This document shows, one piece after another, positions 52,761 through 61,406 of a stretch of DNA of 64,000 nucleotides (the first letter of the stretch is position 1; each line of letters opens with the position of its first letter). Source of the DNA: Bacteroidota bacterium (GTDB lineage Bacteria > Bacteroidota > Bacteroidia > Flavobacteriales > Weeksellaceae); NCBI GenBank assembly GCA_023422635.1, contig JAFAGO010000049.1, forward strand, positions 1 through 64,000, read 5' to 3'. The notes below the pieces were generated by a model, which saw only the letters and a list, made by a program, of their open reading frames with translations, was not told the origin of the DNA and made no database searches. Position numbers and translations under genes: made by a program.

Positions 52761-54122
52761 ATGGACTCGGACGTCGTCAAGCTTTTATTAGCTTTATTCT
52801 TAGTATTACTTAATGGCTTTTTTGTAGCCGCTGAATTTTCCATTGTAAAAGTACGTTATTCTCAAATCCAACTCAAAGCCGCCGAAGGAAATACGATGGC
52901 GAAACAGGCGGAACACATTATCCAAAAGTTGGATGCCTATTTATCTGCTACTCAGTTAGGAATTACGTTGGCCTCTCTTGCTTTAGGTTGGGTGGGCGAA
53001 AGTGCAATGCATCACATGGTAAGCAAGGTTTTTAATTATTTCGATTTTCAAAATCTTAGCGAAGCATCCATTACCACCGTATCTTTGGTAATCAGTTTTC
53101 TTTTAATTACCGTAATGCATATTGTTTTTGGTGAATTAATTCCGAAATCAATTGCAATTCGTAAATCGGAACCAACGGCAATGTTTGTGGCATATCCACT
53201 TCGTATTTTTGCAACCGTTTTCCAACCTTTTATTTGGTTAATGAATTCCATGTCGAATGGCGTTTTGCGTTTAATGAATATTCATCCTGCAGGAGAATCA
53301 GATATTCACTCTACCGAAGAGCTGCAACTTTTGGTGAAACAAAGTGCAGATTCTGGAGAAATTGAAGAAGAAAACTACGAGATTATTAAAAATGCATTCG
53401 ATTTTACCGATCATTCTGCGAAGCAAATTATGGTGCCTCGACAAAATATTCTTTCCATCGATATTGAAGATGATAAATATGAAATTTTAGAGCAAATCCT
53501 TGATTCAGGTTATTCCAGAATTCCTGTTTATGAAGACTCCATCGATAATATTATAGGTATTTTTTATACGAAAGAATTTATTCGTGAATACATTAAACAT
53601 AAAGATAACTATGATAGTTTCGATATCCGAAGTTTGATGCGCGAACCTTTCTTTGTGGTAGGAAGTAAAAAAATATCAGATTTGCTAAAAGTTTTTCAGT
53701 TAAAAAAACAGCATTTAGCAATTGTTATTGATGAATTTGGGGGAACTGAAGGAATTATTACCTTAGAAGATATCTTGGAAGAATTGGTTGGTGAAATTCA
53801 GGATGAGGAAGATGATGAAGAAAATATTGTAGACAAAGTAGGAGATAATGTGTATTGGGTACAAGCCATTAATCCTTTAGAGGAAATTAACGAGCTTTTG
53901 CCAGAAGAATTACCCCTTTCTGAAGATGGAGATTACAATACAATGTCTGGATTTATTATGCATGAATTGGGAGATATTCCAGAGGAAAACCAAGAGTTTA
54001 GAATTCTCGATTACGATTTTAAAATTCTGAAAATGAATAATAAAAGTGTAGAGTTAGTTGAATTGGTGTACAATCCTAAAGATATCGTTGATCATCTTAC
54101 TGAAGAAATTGGTGAACTTTAA
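52761..54122 (+). CDS. Hemolysin/CorC family membrane protein (CNNM, CBS pair, CorC_HlyC)
   Basis: A 453-residue protein of the TlyC/CorC type, linked to Mg2+ or cation homeostasis. The N-terminal CNNM/DUF21 domain has four helices (about residues 5-190) with NGFFVAAEFSIVKVRYSQIQ and ISFLLITVMHIVFGELIPKS. Two CBS repeats follow (about 215-340: IMVPRQNILSIDIEDD, HLAIVIDEFGGTEGIITLED), then the CorC_HlyC domain (about 365-445). GldE of gliding bacteria has the same layout, but its usual neighbours are absent, so I do not use that name. ClpS follows 11 bases downstream. Confidence 0.88.
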   Translation: MDSDVVKLLLALFLVLLNGFFVAAEFSIVKVRYSQIQLKAAEGNTMAKQAEHIIQKLDAYLSATQLGITLASLALGWVGESAMHHMVSKVFNYFDFQNLSEASITTVSLVISFLLITVMHIVFGELIPKSIAIRKSEPTAMFVAYPLRIFATVFQPFIWLMNSMSNGVLRLMNIHPAGESDIHSTEELQLLVKQSADSGEIEEENYEIIKNAFDFTDHSAKQIMVPRQNILSIDIEDDKYEILEQILDSGYSRIPVYEDSIDNIIGIFYTKEFIREYIKHKDNYDSFDIRSLMREPFFVVGSKKISDLLKVFQLKKQHLAIVIDEFGGTEGIITLEDILEELVGEIQDEEDDEENIVDKVGDNVYWVQAINPLEEINELLPEELPLSEDGDYNTMSGFIMHELGDIPEENQEFRILDYDFKILKMNNKSVELVELVYNPKDIVDHLTEEIGEL

Positions 54123-54133
54123 ACGTTATATAA

Positions 54134-54439
54134 ATGTATTCAATTCTCGATACAACATTATACGATGATCCCAAACGGGAATATGAAGAAGAGGTTCTAG
54201 TGTTAGAATCCGAAGATGAAGTGTATAAATTGGTTCTCCACAATGACGACATCCATACTTTTGATTATGTAATCGACAGTTTAATTGAAGTGTGTGGACA
54301 TACCTTAGAACAAGCTGAACAATGTACCATTCTTGTGCATTACAAAGGAAAATGTACCGTAAAAACCGGTAGTTTGGAATTGTTGAAACCCATGCATGAG
54401 AAATTAATTTCGAGATCATTAACAAGCGAAATTGTTTAA
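54134..54439 (+). CDS. clpS: ATP-dependent Clp protease adaptor ClpS
   Basis: Delivers proteins with N-degrons to ClpAP-type proteases. The 101-residue protein has a flexible acidic N-terminus and the ClpS core: YKLVLHNDDIHTFDYVIDSL with the Asn-Asp that grips the N-terminal residue, then CGHTLEQAEQCTILVHYKGK with the conserved His, and CTVKTGSLELLKPMHEKL. It starts 11 bases after the CorC-family gene and ends before a strong terminator, so the two probably form one transcript. No clpA lies in the window. Confidence 0.92.
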   Translation: MYSILDTTLYDDPKREYEEEVLVLESEDEVYKLVLHNDDIHTFDYVIDSLIEVCGHTLEQAEQCTILVHYKGKCTVKTGSLELLKPMHEKLISRSLTSEIV

Positions 54440-54454
54440 AAGCATTACAAAATA

Positions 54455-54488
54455 AAACTCCCACAAAATTAATTTTGTGGGAGTTTTT
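54455..54488 (+). terminator. Terminator of the corC-like/clpS unit
   Basis: Perfect arms AAACTCCCACAAAATT and AATTTTGTGGGAGTTT followed by T-rich sequence. The hairpin has no unpaired loop, so the loop must open a few pairs. Confidence 0.85.
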
Positions 54489-54520
54489 GTGAAAATGGTG
54501 TTCAGTGTATTCTTCTTAGT

Positions 54521-56164
54521 TTATTCCTTTATAATCTTTTCAGTGGCAATATTACCATCTTGAAATTCAGCTTTCACAATGTAAATTCCCTTCGGAAATG
54601 CACCCAAATTTAAATTTATGGAGGTCGTTTCCTGAAGTTTTTTTCCATCTACAGAATACAATTCAAGTTTTTTAACGATGTTTTTAGATTGTACTGTTAC
54701 CGTTTCCTTTGTTGGATTAGGGTACACTTGAAACGCTTTTGTTTTTATATCTTGAGCAGAAAGAATTCTAGTGGTAAACAACGGGCCAACCCATTCACTT
54801 TGAGAATCGTCTGTACATTTTGATTTTACATACATTTCATAATACCAATTGTTCGAAAGATCATCTCTTGTCGAAACAGGTTCACCCTCAACATCTTGAT
54901 ACACATCAGTTGTTGTGGCGTAGATATTTTTTCTTCCCCACAATGCTTCCCAAGTAGTAGAATTTCCGTTTTCATTCCAACCAAAACTCACACTTGTTCC
55001 GGCTTGATTTAGAATCTCAAGCGCCGTTGGAGCTGCACAAATAATTTGTCCACTTTCAGCATTTTGAATATACATCGAAATTGGGAAGTTCCCTTGCTGT
55101 CCAGAAAATACAGCATCTGGAACATCAATTTTTATCGTATGTGTTCCTGCAGAAAGATTTCCTAAGTTAATTTCACGGTTGGGTATTGCAGCTCCGGGAC
55201 ACCAATTGTTCCAAGAAAGCCAATTGCGTAAAGTTTTCGCTGAGCTTCCATAAATCCCGTTGCCTTGAGTGTTATATACGCGATAAGGCTCGCAAGAACC
55301 TCCACCAGGCTTGTATTCGAAAACCAAATTGTCATCTAAATAAATATAATGTTGTCTTCTAATATACTCTTCGCCATTTGTGTTAGATCCATGATTGGAA
55401 TTAATGAAGTAAAGTTTCGCGTTATCTACGGGCGTATCTAAAGTAAAGTTTACAATTCTTGTAGTTTCTCCTACAACATCAGTACTGTTGTAATTATTTA
55501 GATTTTGGCGATACGAAATCGGGAAAAAGTACGAACTAGAATTACTCGCAGAACCTTCTGAAGCAAGTTGAAGCGTGCCACGAAAAACATCCGTTCTGTT
55601 CGAACATCCTGCTACTTGTTGTTGTGCTGCCGCAGAGTACCCATCTGCACGAAATTCAATCCAAAAATCGTAATCCGCTGCCAATTGGGTATTATGTACA
55701 AGTGCTGATAGATTGTCGATTTTATAGCTGTACGGGACTGAAGTAGGTGAAACATTTTTATTCATGAATGGCGTAATGAAACGAGCCAATTCAATTCTTT
55801 TAACATCACTTTGATCCCAAGTGTACGAAGTGCTGCCTTTCGGTACGAGAGCTAAACTAACACCTGCAAGTCGATCATAATTATCGCAAGCGGCGAATAA
55901 TGTTACATTCATCGTTACGCTGCTTCCTAAATCTGCAATTTCGAAGTAAGTTAATTTCCTAGAGATTACATCTTGTTCATATGCATGAAAACGCAATGCG
56001 CCATCGGGTAGGTTATTGTAGGCTTCCGCTGGTAAAGTTTCGCCTTCACCTAAATAATGATACATACTGTAGAACGTAACGTCATTAAAAACGTCGACAT
56101 TTTGAGCTTGAACTGTAGTTAAAAATTGTGCCGAAGCAAAAAGAAATAGTAGTTTTCTCTTCAT
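54521..56164 (-). CDS. T9SS-sorted secreted protein with PNGase F-like domain
   Basis: A 547-residue exported protein. A signal peptide (MKRKLLFLFASAQFLTTVQA) precedes a region (about residues 30-375) that resembles the two jelly-roll domains of Elizabethkingia peptide-N-glycosidase F: ACDNYDRLAGVSLALV matches the part with catalytic Asp60, RFITPFMNKNV, WIEFRADGYS fits the Glu118 region, GEEYIRRQHYIYLDD the Glu206 region and NWLSWNNWCPGAAIPNREIN its signature stretch. A fibronectin-III-like domain (about 380-465) and a type A sorting domain (VYPNPTKETVTVQSK, ending IATEKIIKE) follow. N-glycan release is a reasonable inference but unproven. It is a single gene. Confidence 0.8.
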   Translation of the reverse strand: MKRKLLFLFASAQFLTTVQAQNVDVFNDVTFYSMYHYLGEGETLPAEAYNNLPDGALRFHAYEQDVISRKLTYFEIADLGSSVTMNVTLFAACDNYDRLAGVSLALVPKGSTSYTWDQSDVKRIELARFITPFMNKNVSPTSVPYSYKIDNLSALVHNTQLAADYDFWIEFRADGYSAAAQQQVAGCSNRTDVFRGTLQLASEGSASNSSSYFFPISYRQNLNNYNSTDVVGETTRIVNFTLDTPVDNAKLYFINSNHGSNTNGEEYIRRQHYIYLDDNLVFEYKPGGGSCEPYRVYNTQGNGIYGSSAKTLRNWLSWNNWCPGAAIPNREINLGNLSAGTHTIKIDVPDAVFSGQQGNFPISMYIQNAESGQIICAAPTALEILNQAGTSVSFGWNENGNSTTWEALWGRKNIYATTTDVYQDVEGEPVSTRDDLSNNWYYEMYVKSKCTDDSQSEWVGPLFTTRILSAQDIKTKAFQVYPNPTKETVTVQSKNIVKKLELYSVDGKKLQETTSINLNLGAFPKGIYIVKAEFQDGNIATEKIIKE

Positions 56165-56400
56165 AGTTTTCTTTTAAATTGGCAGATTCATCAAAACCGA
56201 GATGGACTTAAAAACTCATTTCTTTATAATTTTGAATTTTACAAATAAATGGATAATTATGTTTGTTATTGATGAATCAGTGAGGTTATTCTTATTTATT
56301 GTTTAACAAATGTACAATTTTTTTGAAACTGAGTTGGATTTATTGATGGGTTTTTAGATCAATGTATAACTAATGCTCATTTTGTAAAAGAAAACTTTTT

Positions 56401-56432
56401 ACAAAAAAAATGGCTGGAAAAATCCAACCATT
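56401..56432 (-). terminator. Terminator of pncA
   Basis: On the minus strand AATGGTTGGA-tttt-TCCAGCCATT is followed by T8. Confidence 0.8.
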
Positions 56433-56454
56433 CGATGTTTATTTGCAGTAATTT

Positions 56455-57060
56455 CTATGCTAAAATGGTAACCCCCTTTTCCACTAATTGGTAAATGGTA
56501 TCTCTTGCATTATCGGGTTTTACATTCACGGCTTTCGTTCCGTTAAAATGCAGACATGTTATAAAACCTGCTTTCACTGCGTCGAGGCAAGTGTATTTTA
56601 CGCAATAGTCAAGGGCAAGTCCAACGATTTCAACCAATTTAATATCGTGGAATTTTAGGTAATCTTCAAGATCAGTTTTCATAAAATGGTTATTATCTTG
56701 AAAACCACTATAGCTATCGATTTCTTTATTTTTCCCTTTTTGTACAATATGGCTTACTTTAGAACGATCTAAATCTTTATGAAATTCTGCTCCAAAAGTT
56801 CCTTGTACGCAATGATCTGGCCACATAAATTGCGAAATTCCGTTCAGGGTAATAGTTTCGCCAATATTTCTTCCATTATTAGAAGCAAAACTTTTATGAT
56901 CGGATGGATGCCAATCTTGGGTGAGGATAATTTCGTCGTAATCATTGGTTCGAGTTAACTCATTAATATAAGGGATTATTGAATTAGATTCCGGAACGGC
57001 AAGTGCACCACCTTCACAAAAGTCATTTTGTACATCAACGATGATTAGCGCTTTTTTCAT
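56455..57060 (-). CDS. pncA: Nicotinamidase (pyrazinamidase)
   Basis: Hydrolyses nicotinamide to nicotinate in the NAD salvage pathway. The 201-residue protein has the catalytic Asp in ALIIVDVQNDFCEGGALAVP, the metal-binding DWHPSDHKSFASNN, MWPDHCVQGTFGAEFH, KGKNKEIDSYSGF with the catalytic Lys, and the nucleophile Cys in VGLALDYCVKYTCLDAVKAG. All are intact. It is divergent from ytxJ, with 110 bases between starts, and has its own terminator. Confidence 0.94.
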   Translation of the reverse strand: MKKALIIVDVQNDFCEGGALAVPESNSIIPYINELTRTNDYDEIILTQDWHPSDHKSFASNNGRNIGETITLNGISQFMWPDHCVQGTFGAEFHKDLDRSKVSHIVQKGKNKEIDSYSGFQDNNHFMKTDLEDYLKFHDIKLVEIVGLALDYCVKYTCLDAVKAGFITCLHFNGTKAVNVKPDNARDTIYQLVEKGVTILA

Positions 57061-57170
57061 AGCAGAAGAATATTTATGTTATATATATTTGGTAAATTTA
57101 CAATTGTTTAGCAAACAAAATATCAGCCACATTCAATCATTAGACAAATTGTCCGCGAAAAAAAATATCA

Positions 57171-57551
57171 ATGGGATTTTTAAATCAATTTTTTGGGAAA
57201 AATAAAACGCAAGATCATTCGGAATTTTGGAAGAAAATAGAATCCGATCAAGATATCGATGCGCTAAAAATATTGTCGGATAAAGAGGATGTAGTGATTT
57301 TTAAACATTCAACACGTTGCTTCATCAGTAGCTCTGTTCTGCGTAAGTTTGAACACGATTTTGAAGAATCCAACCCAAGCAAATCTTTTTATTTATTGGA
57401 TTTATTGCAGTATCGCGATCTTTCAAATAGAATTGCAGAAGATTTTCAAGTGCCTCACCAAAGTCCACAAATTTTGGTTATTAGAAGTGGTAAAGCAATT
57501 TTCAACGCTTCCCACAACAATATTGAATTTAACACCTTAGCCCAAATATGA
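57171..57551 (+). CDS. ytxJ: Bacillithiol system redox-active protein YtxJ
   Basis: A 126-residue thioredoxin-fold protein of the YtxJ family, thought to act as a monothiol bacilliredoxin. The conserved VVIFKHSTRCFISSSVLRKF carries the single active-site Cys, and FQVPHQSPQILVIRSGKAIF holds the cis-Pro region. Its presence suggests that the organism makes bacillithiol, as many Bacteroidota do; the biosynthesis genes are not in the window. Its stop overlaps the start of the Crp/Fnr gene by four bases (ATGA), so the two are translationally coupled. Confidence 0.9.
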   Translation: MGFLNQFFGKNKTQDHSEFWKKIESDQDIDALKILSDKEDVVIFKHSTRCFISSSVLRKFEHDFEESNPSKSFYLLDLLQYRDLSNRIAEDFQVPHQSPQILVIRSGKAIFNASHNNIEFNTLAQI

Positions 57552-58141
57552 TCAATACCATCAACGAATATCTTTCTGAAACTTTAGAAGTTCCTCGGCA
57601 AGCGGTTTCCGAATGTTCGGTACATTATCTAACCAAAAAAATTAAAAAAGGCGATTTCTTGCTTCGTGAAGGGGAAGTGTGCAACGGAACGTATTTCGTG
57701 AACAAAGGGCTATTGAGAATGTATTCTATTGATAAAAATGGCAAAGAACATGTGATACAATTTGCGCCAGAACGTTGGTTGATTTCTGATCGAAGTTCTC
57801 AGTTTTTTGGTGATAAATCAAGTTATTTTATTGATGCTGTTGAAGAAACCGAAGTAATTACTTTGAAAAATGAATTCTTTAAGAATCTTCATGAGCACTT
57901 TCCAGCGACCGTTGAAAATAACGATATGCTTTTGCATCGCCACATCAGAAGTTTGCAGAACAGAATCAACTCGCTTTTGTCCGACACGGCCGAAGAACGT
58001 TATTTGGCTTTTATTAAAATGTATCCCGATTTAATGCTTCGCGTACCGCAGTGGATGGTGGCTTCGTATTTAGGAATTACGCCCGAAAGTTTGAGTAGAG
58101 TTCGTAAAGAATTGGCTCGAAAGAATTTTAAAACAGATTAA
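57548..58141 (+). CDS. Crp/Fnr family transcriptional regulator
   Basis: A 197-residue regulator. The cyclic-nucleotide-binding-like domain (about residues 15-130) has IKKGDFLLREGEVCNGTYFV and NKGLLRMYSIDKNGKEHVIQ; the Arg and Glu pattern of true cAMP-binding proteins is not complete. The C-terminal winged helix contains YLGITPESLSRVRKELAR. No Fnr-type Cys cluster is seen. Its gene overlaps ytxJ by 4 bases, hinting at a redox-related role for this pair, but the effector and targets cannot be told from sequence. Confidence 0.88.
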   Translation: MINTINEYLSETLEVPRQAVSECSVHYLTKKIKKGDFLLREGEVCNGTYFVNKGLLRMYSIDKNGKEHVIQFAPERWLISDRSSQFFGDKSSYFIDAVEETEVITLKNEFFKNLHEHFPATVENNDMLLHRHIRSLQNRINSLLSDTAEERYLAFIKMYPDLMLRVPQWMVASYLGITPESLSRVRKELARKNFKTD

Positions 58142-58219
58142 ACTTTTTTAAGTGATTTATACGGAGATTGTCACGCTAAAAAATTAATAAAGTTTTCGTT
58201 TGAATTTATATCGAAACAA

Positions 58220-59350
58220 TTAGAACTGCGCCTCCATTTCTAGTTGAAGAACTCGATCCAAAATTTTCTCGTTTATTGTAGAAGGGAGCAATCGAAACAA
58301 TGCATTTCTAAGCGCGGTGCCGTGATTCCATTGCGCAATTTTACCGATTTTCCAACTCTGATTGACTACAAAATCAACTTTTGCTCTCCTTATATTTTCG
58401 AACTGAACAAAGGTGGAATTGAAGTTGTTATTTTGTTGTAAAAGTTGAGCGATAATATAGGCATCTTCAATAGCTTGGCATCCGCCTTGTCCCATATTCG
58501 GAGTGGTTGCATGTGCTGCATCACCAATTAAACAAATATTTTCAAGTGACCATTTTGGCAATCGTTTCAGATCAAATATTTCGGTTTTAATCCATTTATT
58601 TTTATCGCTTTCCGAAATCATTTTTAAAACAATGGGATCTAAATTTTTGAAAACCTGAAGTAAATCAATATTTTCACGATATGCCTTTTTATTAATCAAC
58701 GCATACCAATAAAGCTGATTTTTAGTCAATCGCACAAAACCGAATCGCTTTCCTTTTCCCCACATTTCTATTGCGGTATTTGGATAAAGATGCGCTAAAT
58801 CTGTTTCAAGAACTGCTCTCCAGCAAATCTGTTCTGCGCTTCTTAACGCGGATTTTTCAAAATATAAATTCCGTACCTGAGATCGAATTCCATCTGCGCC
58901 AAATACAATATCAGTTTCAAGCGATGTTTCATCTTCAAAATATATGGTAAAGCGATTGTTTTTCGAAATTCCTGAAAGTCTTTTATTAAAAATTATTTTA
59001 TCTGAAGGAATGTTTTCTGCCAGAACTCTTTGTAAAGCGGCTCTGTGAATGGCTAAATTTCCAACTTTGTATTTTTTTTCAAGCCGTTCTACATTTGTTT
59101 CAGAAATTTTCTCAAGATGTTCATTGGTGATCATTAAACCTTTCATGGTGTTTCCAGCGCGTTCTAATTGTTCTCGCAAACCTACCGTATCCAGAACTTG
59201 AAGCGCATTTGCCGACAAAGCTAAACCTGCACCTACCGGTGCTAAAGTTGCACTGGACTCGTAAATTGTATAGTCCAACTTTAATTTTTCAAGAAAATTC
59301 GCAAGCGCCAAGCCAGCAATTCCACCACCGATAATTGATATTTTTTCCAA
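58220..59350 (-). CDS. FAD-dependent monooxygenase
   Basis: A 376-residue class A flavin monooxygenase. The Rossmann motif SIIGGGIAGLALANFLEKL is at the N-terminus, the DG motif in IVFGADGIRSQVRNLYF and the second FAD motif in ICLIGDAAHATTPNMGQGGC. The type resembles salicylate hydroxylase or TetX-like enzymes, but the substrate cannot be assigned. The start is a TTG at 59350: no ATG or GTG lies between an in-frame stop just upstream and the Rossmann motif. It is a single gene, downstream of rpoD on the same strand but separated by the rpoD terminator. Confidence 0.87.
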   Translation of the reverse strand: MEKISIIGGGIAGLALANFLEKLKLDYTIYESSATLAPVGAGLALSANALQVLDTVGLREQLERAGNTMKGLMITNEHLEKISETNVERLEKKYKVGNLAIHRAALQRVLAENIPSDKIIFNKRLSGISKNNRFTIYFEDETSLETDIVFGADGIRSQVRNLYFEKSALRSAEQICWRAVLETDLAHLYPNTAIEMWGKGKRFGFVRLTKNQLYWYALINKKAYRENIDLLQVFKNLDPIVLKMISESDKNKWIKTEIFDLKRLPKWSLENICLIGDAAHATTPNMGQGGCQAIEDAYIIAQLLQQNNNFNSTFVQFENIRRAKVDFVVNQSWKIGKIAQWNHGTALRNALFRLLPSTINEKILDRVLQLEMEAQF

Positions 59351-59374
59351 GAGTGATTTTGTATTTCACGAAAA

Positions 59375-59404
59375 TAAAAAAAGCAGGCTAAAAAAACCTG
59401 CTTT
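59375..59404 (-). terminator. Terminator of rpoD
   Basis: On the minus strand AAAGCAGG and CCTGCTTT flank a 9-base loop and are followed by a T-run. Confidence 0.8.
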
Positions 59405-59424
59405 ACTTATAGATAACCACAAAA

Positions 59425-60291
59425 TTATTTACCTAAATACGATTTCAAAATCTTACTTCTGGTATTGTGTTTCAATCTTTTAATTGCTTTTTCTTTAATT
59501 TGTCGAACACGTTCACGAGTTAAATCAAAAGTTTCACCAATTTCTTCTAAAGTCATCGGATGTTTTCCGTTCAAACCGAAATATAAACGTACCAAATCCG
59601 CTTCTCTCGGAGTTAGCGTTTGCAAAGCTCTTTCAATTTCAATTTGAAGGGATTCCAACATTAAATCTTTGTCTGGACTTGGTGATTCTCCGGAACGCAC
59701 AACATCGTACAAATTGGAATCTTCTCCTTCTACCAAAGGTGCATCCATCGAAAGGTGACGCCCAGAATTTTTCATGGATTCCTTGATGTCTTCTTCGCTC
59801 ATGTCTAAAACTTCAGCCAATTCTTCAGGAGAAGGTGGTCTTTCGTTTTCTTGTTCTAAATGGGCGTAAGCTTTATTGATTTTGTTGATAGAACCAATTT
59901 TATTCAATGGAAGACGTACAATTCTGGACTGTTCTGCCAAAGCCTGCAAAATCGACTGACGAATCCACCAAACCGCATACGAAATAAATTTGAAACCTCT
60001 GGTTTCATCGTATCTTTTGGCAGCTTTCATCAATCCAAGGTTTCCTTCGTTGATTAAATCCGGAAGCGACAGCCCCTGATTTTGGTACTGTTTAGAAACG
60101 GATACTACGAAACGAAGGTTGGCTTTAATGAGTTTTTCCAAAGCGGCTCTATCGCCAGCACGGATCTTTTGTGCCAATTCCACTTCTTCGTCGGCGGTGA
60201 TTAATTCCACCTTTCCGATTTCCTGAAGGTACTTGTCAAGCGATGCGGTTTCCCTGTTGGTAACCTGTTTTGTAATCTTTAATTGTCTCAT
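59425..60291 (-). CDS. rpoD: Primary sigma factor, Bacteroidota-type RpoD
   Basis: The housekeeping sigma-70 factor, 288 residues. It lacks region 1.1 and the long non-conserved region of the enterobacterial protein and starts almost directly with region 1.2 (SLDKYLQEIGKVELITADEE). Region 2 has LIKANLRFVVSVSKQYQNQG and GLMKAAKRYDETRGFKFISY, then AVWWIRQSILQALAEQSRIV; region 3 follows, and region 4.2 has TLEEIGETFDLTRERVRQIK. This form recognises the TTG/TAnnTTTG promoters noted in this window. It is a single gene with a terminator. Confidence 0.95.
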   Translation of the reverse strand: MRQLKITKQVTNRETASLDKYLQEIGKVELITADEEVELAQKIRAGDRAALEKLIKANLRFVVSVSKQYQNQGLSLPDLINEGNLGLMKAAKRYDETRGFKFISYAVWWIRQSILQALAEQSRIVRLPLNKIGSINKINKAYAHLEQENERPPSPEELAEVLDMSEEDIKESMKNSGRHLSMDAPLVEGEDSNLYDVVRSGESPSPDKDLMLESLQIEIERALQTLTPREADLVRLYFGLNGKHPMTLEEIGETFDLTRERVRQIKEKAIKRLKHNTRSKILKSYLGK

Positions 60292-60374
60292 TTACAAAAA
60301 TTTCACCCTAATTTATTGGGCTACACTTTCATATACGAAAGAAATTGCAAAAAGGTTACACGAGTTGTATAATT

Positions 60375-61169
60375 TTAGGAAAACAAATCGTTTAAGAAAT
60401 CCGCTAAGCGCAGTCCACCATACAATAATTGGCGTTCAACGGTATCATTAAATTTATATTGATAATCGTACCCTAACGAGCTGCCATTTGGTGTTTCTGC
60501 ATAAATTTTATTCGCGATTTTATGCGAATCGTAAAGCCAATCTTCTAAAGTTCCCTTTTGAATTTCTTTTACTTCTTTTCTTTTTTTAATATCAAGAAGA
60601 TTTGCATATTCAGTGTAACTGTACTTTTGAGAATCAATTAATTTACCATCCCAAACCGAATGCAAATTGGTTTTTTGGCCTAAGTACGTAACTTCAATTC
60701 TATTTCCTCCCAAGTCGCCAGCGCGTCCTGTGTGCATGGGTTGCGCTAAATCTCCCAGCATGTGAATTAAAAATATTACCGCTGTTTTGCGCTCTTTGAT
60801 TGGAAGATCTTTATTTTTCACTTTTTGAGATAGTACCTCAATTTGTGAATATAAACTTGCTCCCGCTTGCTTTTTTAGTTCGATTTCAAAACTTTTAAAA
60901 TCTGGTTGTGGATCTACATTTACATAATGCCAAGCAGAAGCTTGCTTCCAAACGCCTGTAGTATCGGATTTTATAAAATCTGGCCAATTGGCCCAATACG
61001 CTAATTTTTCTTTCCCGAAAAGTTTTTTAATTTGATTTTTTGCTCGGCAATTAAGGTGGTTTTCAGCAATTTCAGCAATAACACGGTGACCAGTTAAGCC
61101 CCAAGCATAGGAATATAATGACGCAGAAAGACCTGCAAGAAAAAGGATTTTAGAGACCAGTTTTTTCAT
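60375..61169 (-). CDS. Secreted S1/P1 family nuclease
   Basis: A 264-residue zinc nuclease that cuts single-stranded DNA and RNA, probably periplasmic or released. The signal peptide (MKKLVSKILFLAGLSASLYS, then YA) is cut before Trp, which becomes the N-terminal zinc ligand in WGLTGHRVIAEIAE. Further zinc ligands are in YWANWPDFIKSD, WHYVNVDPQPD, LIHMLGDLAQPMHTGRAGDL and NLHSVWDGKLI. The nine ligands expected for three zinc ions seem present. It is divergent from uvrA and lies upstream of rpoD on the same strand, 83 bases away. Confidence 0.92.
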   Translation of the reverse strand: MKKLVSKILFLAGLSASLYSYAWGLTGHRVIAEIAENHLNCRAKNQIKKLFGKEKLAYWANWPDFIKSDTTGVWKQASAWHYVNVDPQPDFKSFEIELKKQAGASLYSQIEVLSQKVKNKDLPIKERKTAVIFLIHMLGDLAQPMHTGRAGDLGGNRIEVTYLGQKTNLHSVWDGKLIDSQKYSYTEYANLLDIKKRKEVKEIQKGTLEDWLYDSHKIANKIYAETPNGSSLGYDYQYKFNDTVERQLLYGGLRLADFLNDLFS

Positions 61170-61364
61170 TGTTAAAATTTGCTTGCTAAAGTACGGCGAG
61201 TTTTTAAATTTTTAAACGTGTTGGCATTAATAAAATTTAAAATATAAAAAATATCGACGTTGATGTGCTCCTGTGATGTATTTGTTAGTCATATCTTTCA
61301 AATGATGTACTGATGAATTCCATCATTCGGTAGGACAATTTTTCTGTAACCCATTAAAATTCCG

Positions 61365-61372
61365 TAAATTTG
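61365..61372 (+). promoter_or_regulatory. Predicted -7 box of uvrA
   Basis: TAAATTTG, 34 bases before the uvrA ATG. Confidence 0.5.
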
Positions 61373-61406
61373 CACGTTTCTGCCAGAGCAGAAATACCGT
61401 AGTAAA

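Noticed and set aside
52761..54122. Naming the CorC-like gene gldE
   Set aside because: Domain order is the same, but the usual gldE neighbours (ssb, gldD) are not here, so the generic family call is safer.
57548..58141. Calling the Crp/Fnr regulator an oxygen sensor
   Set aside because: It lacks the N-terminal Cys motif that would hold an Fe-S cluster.
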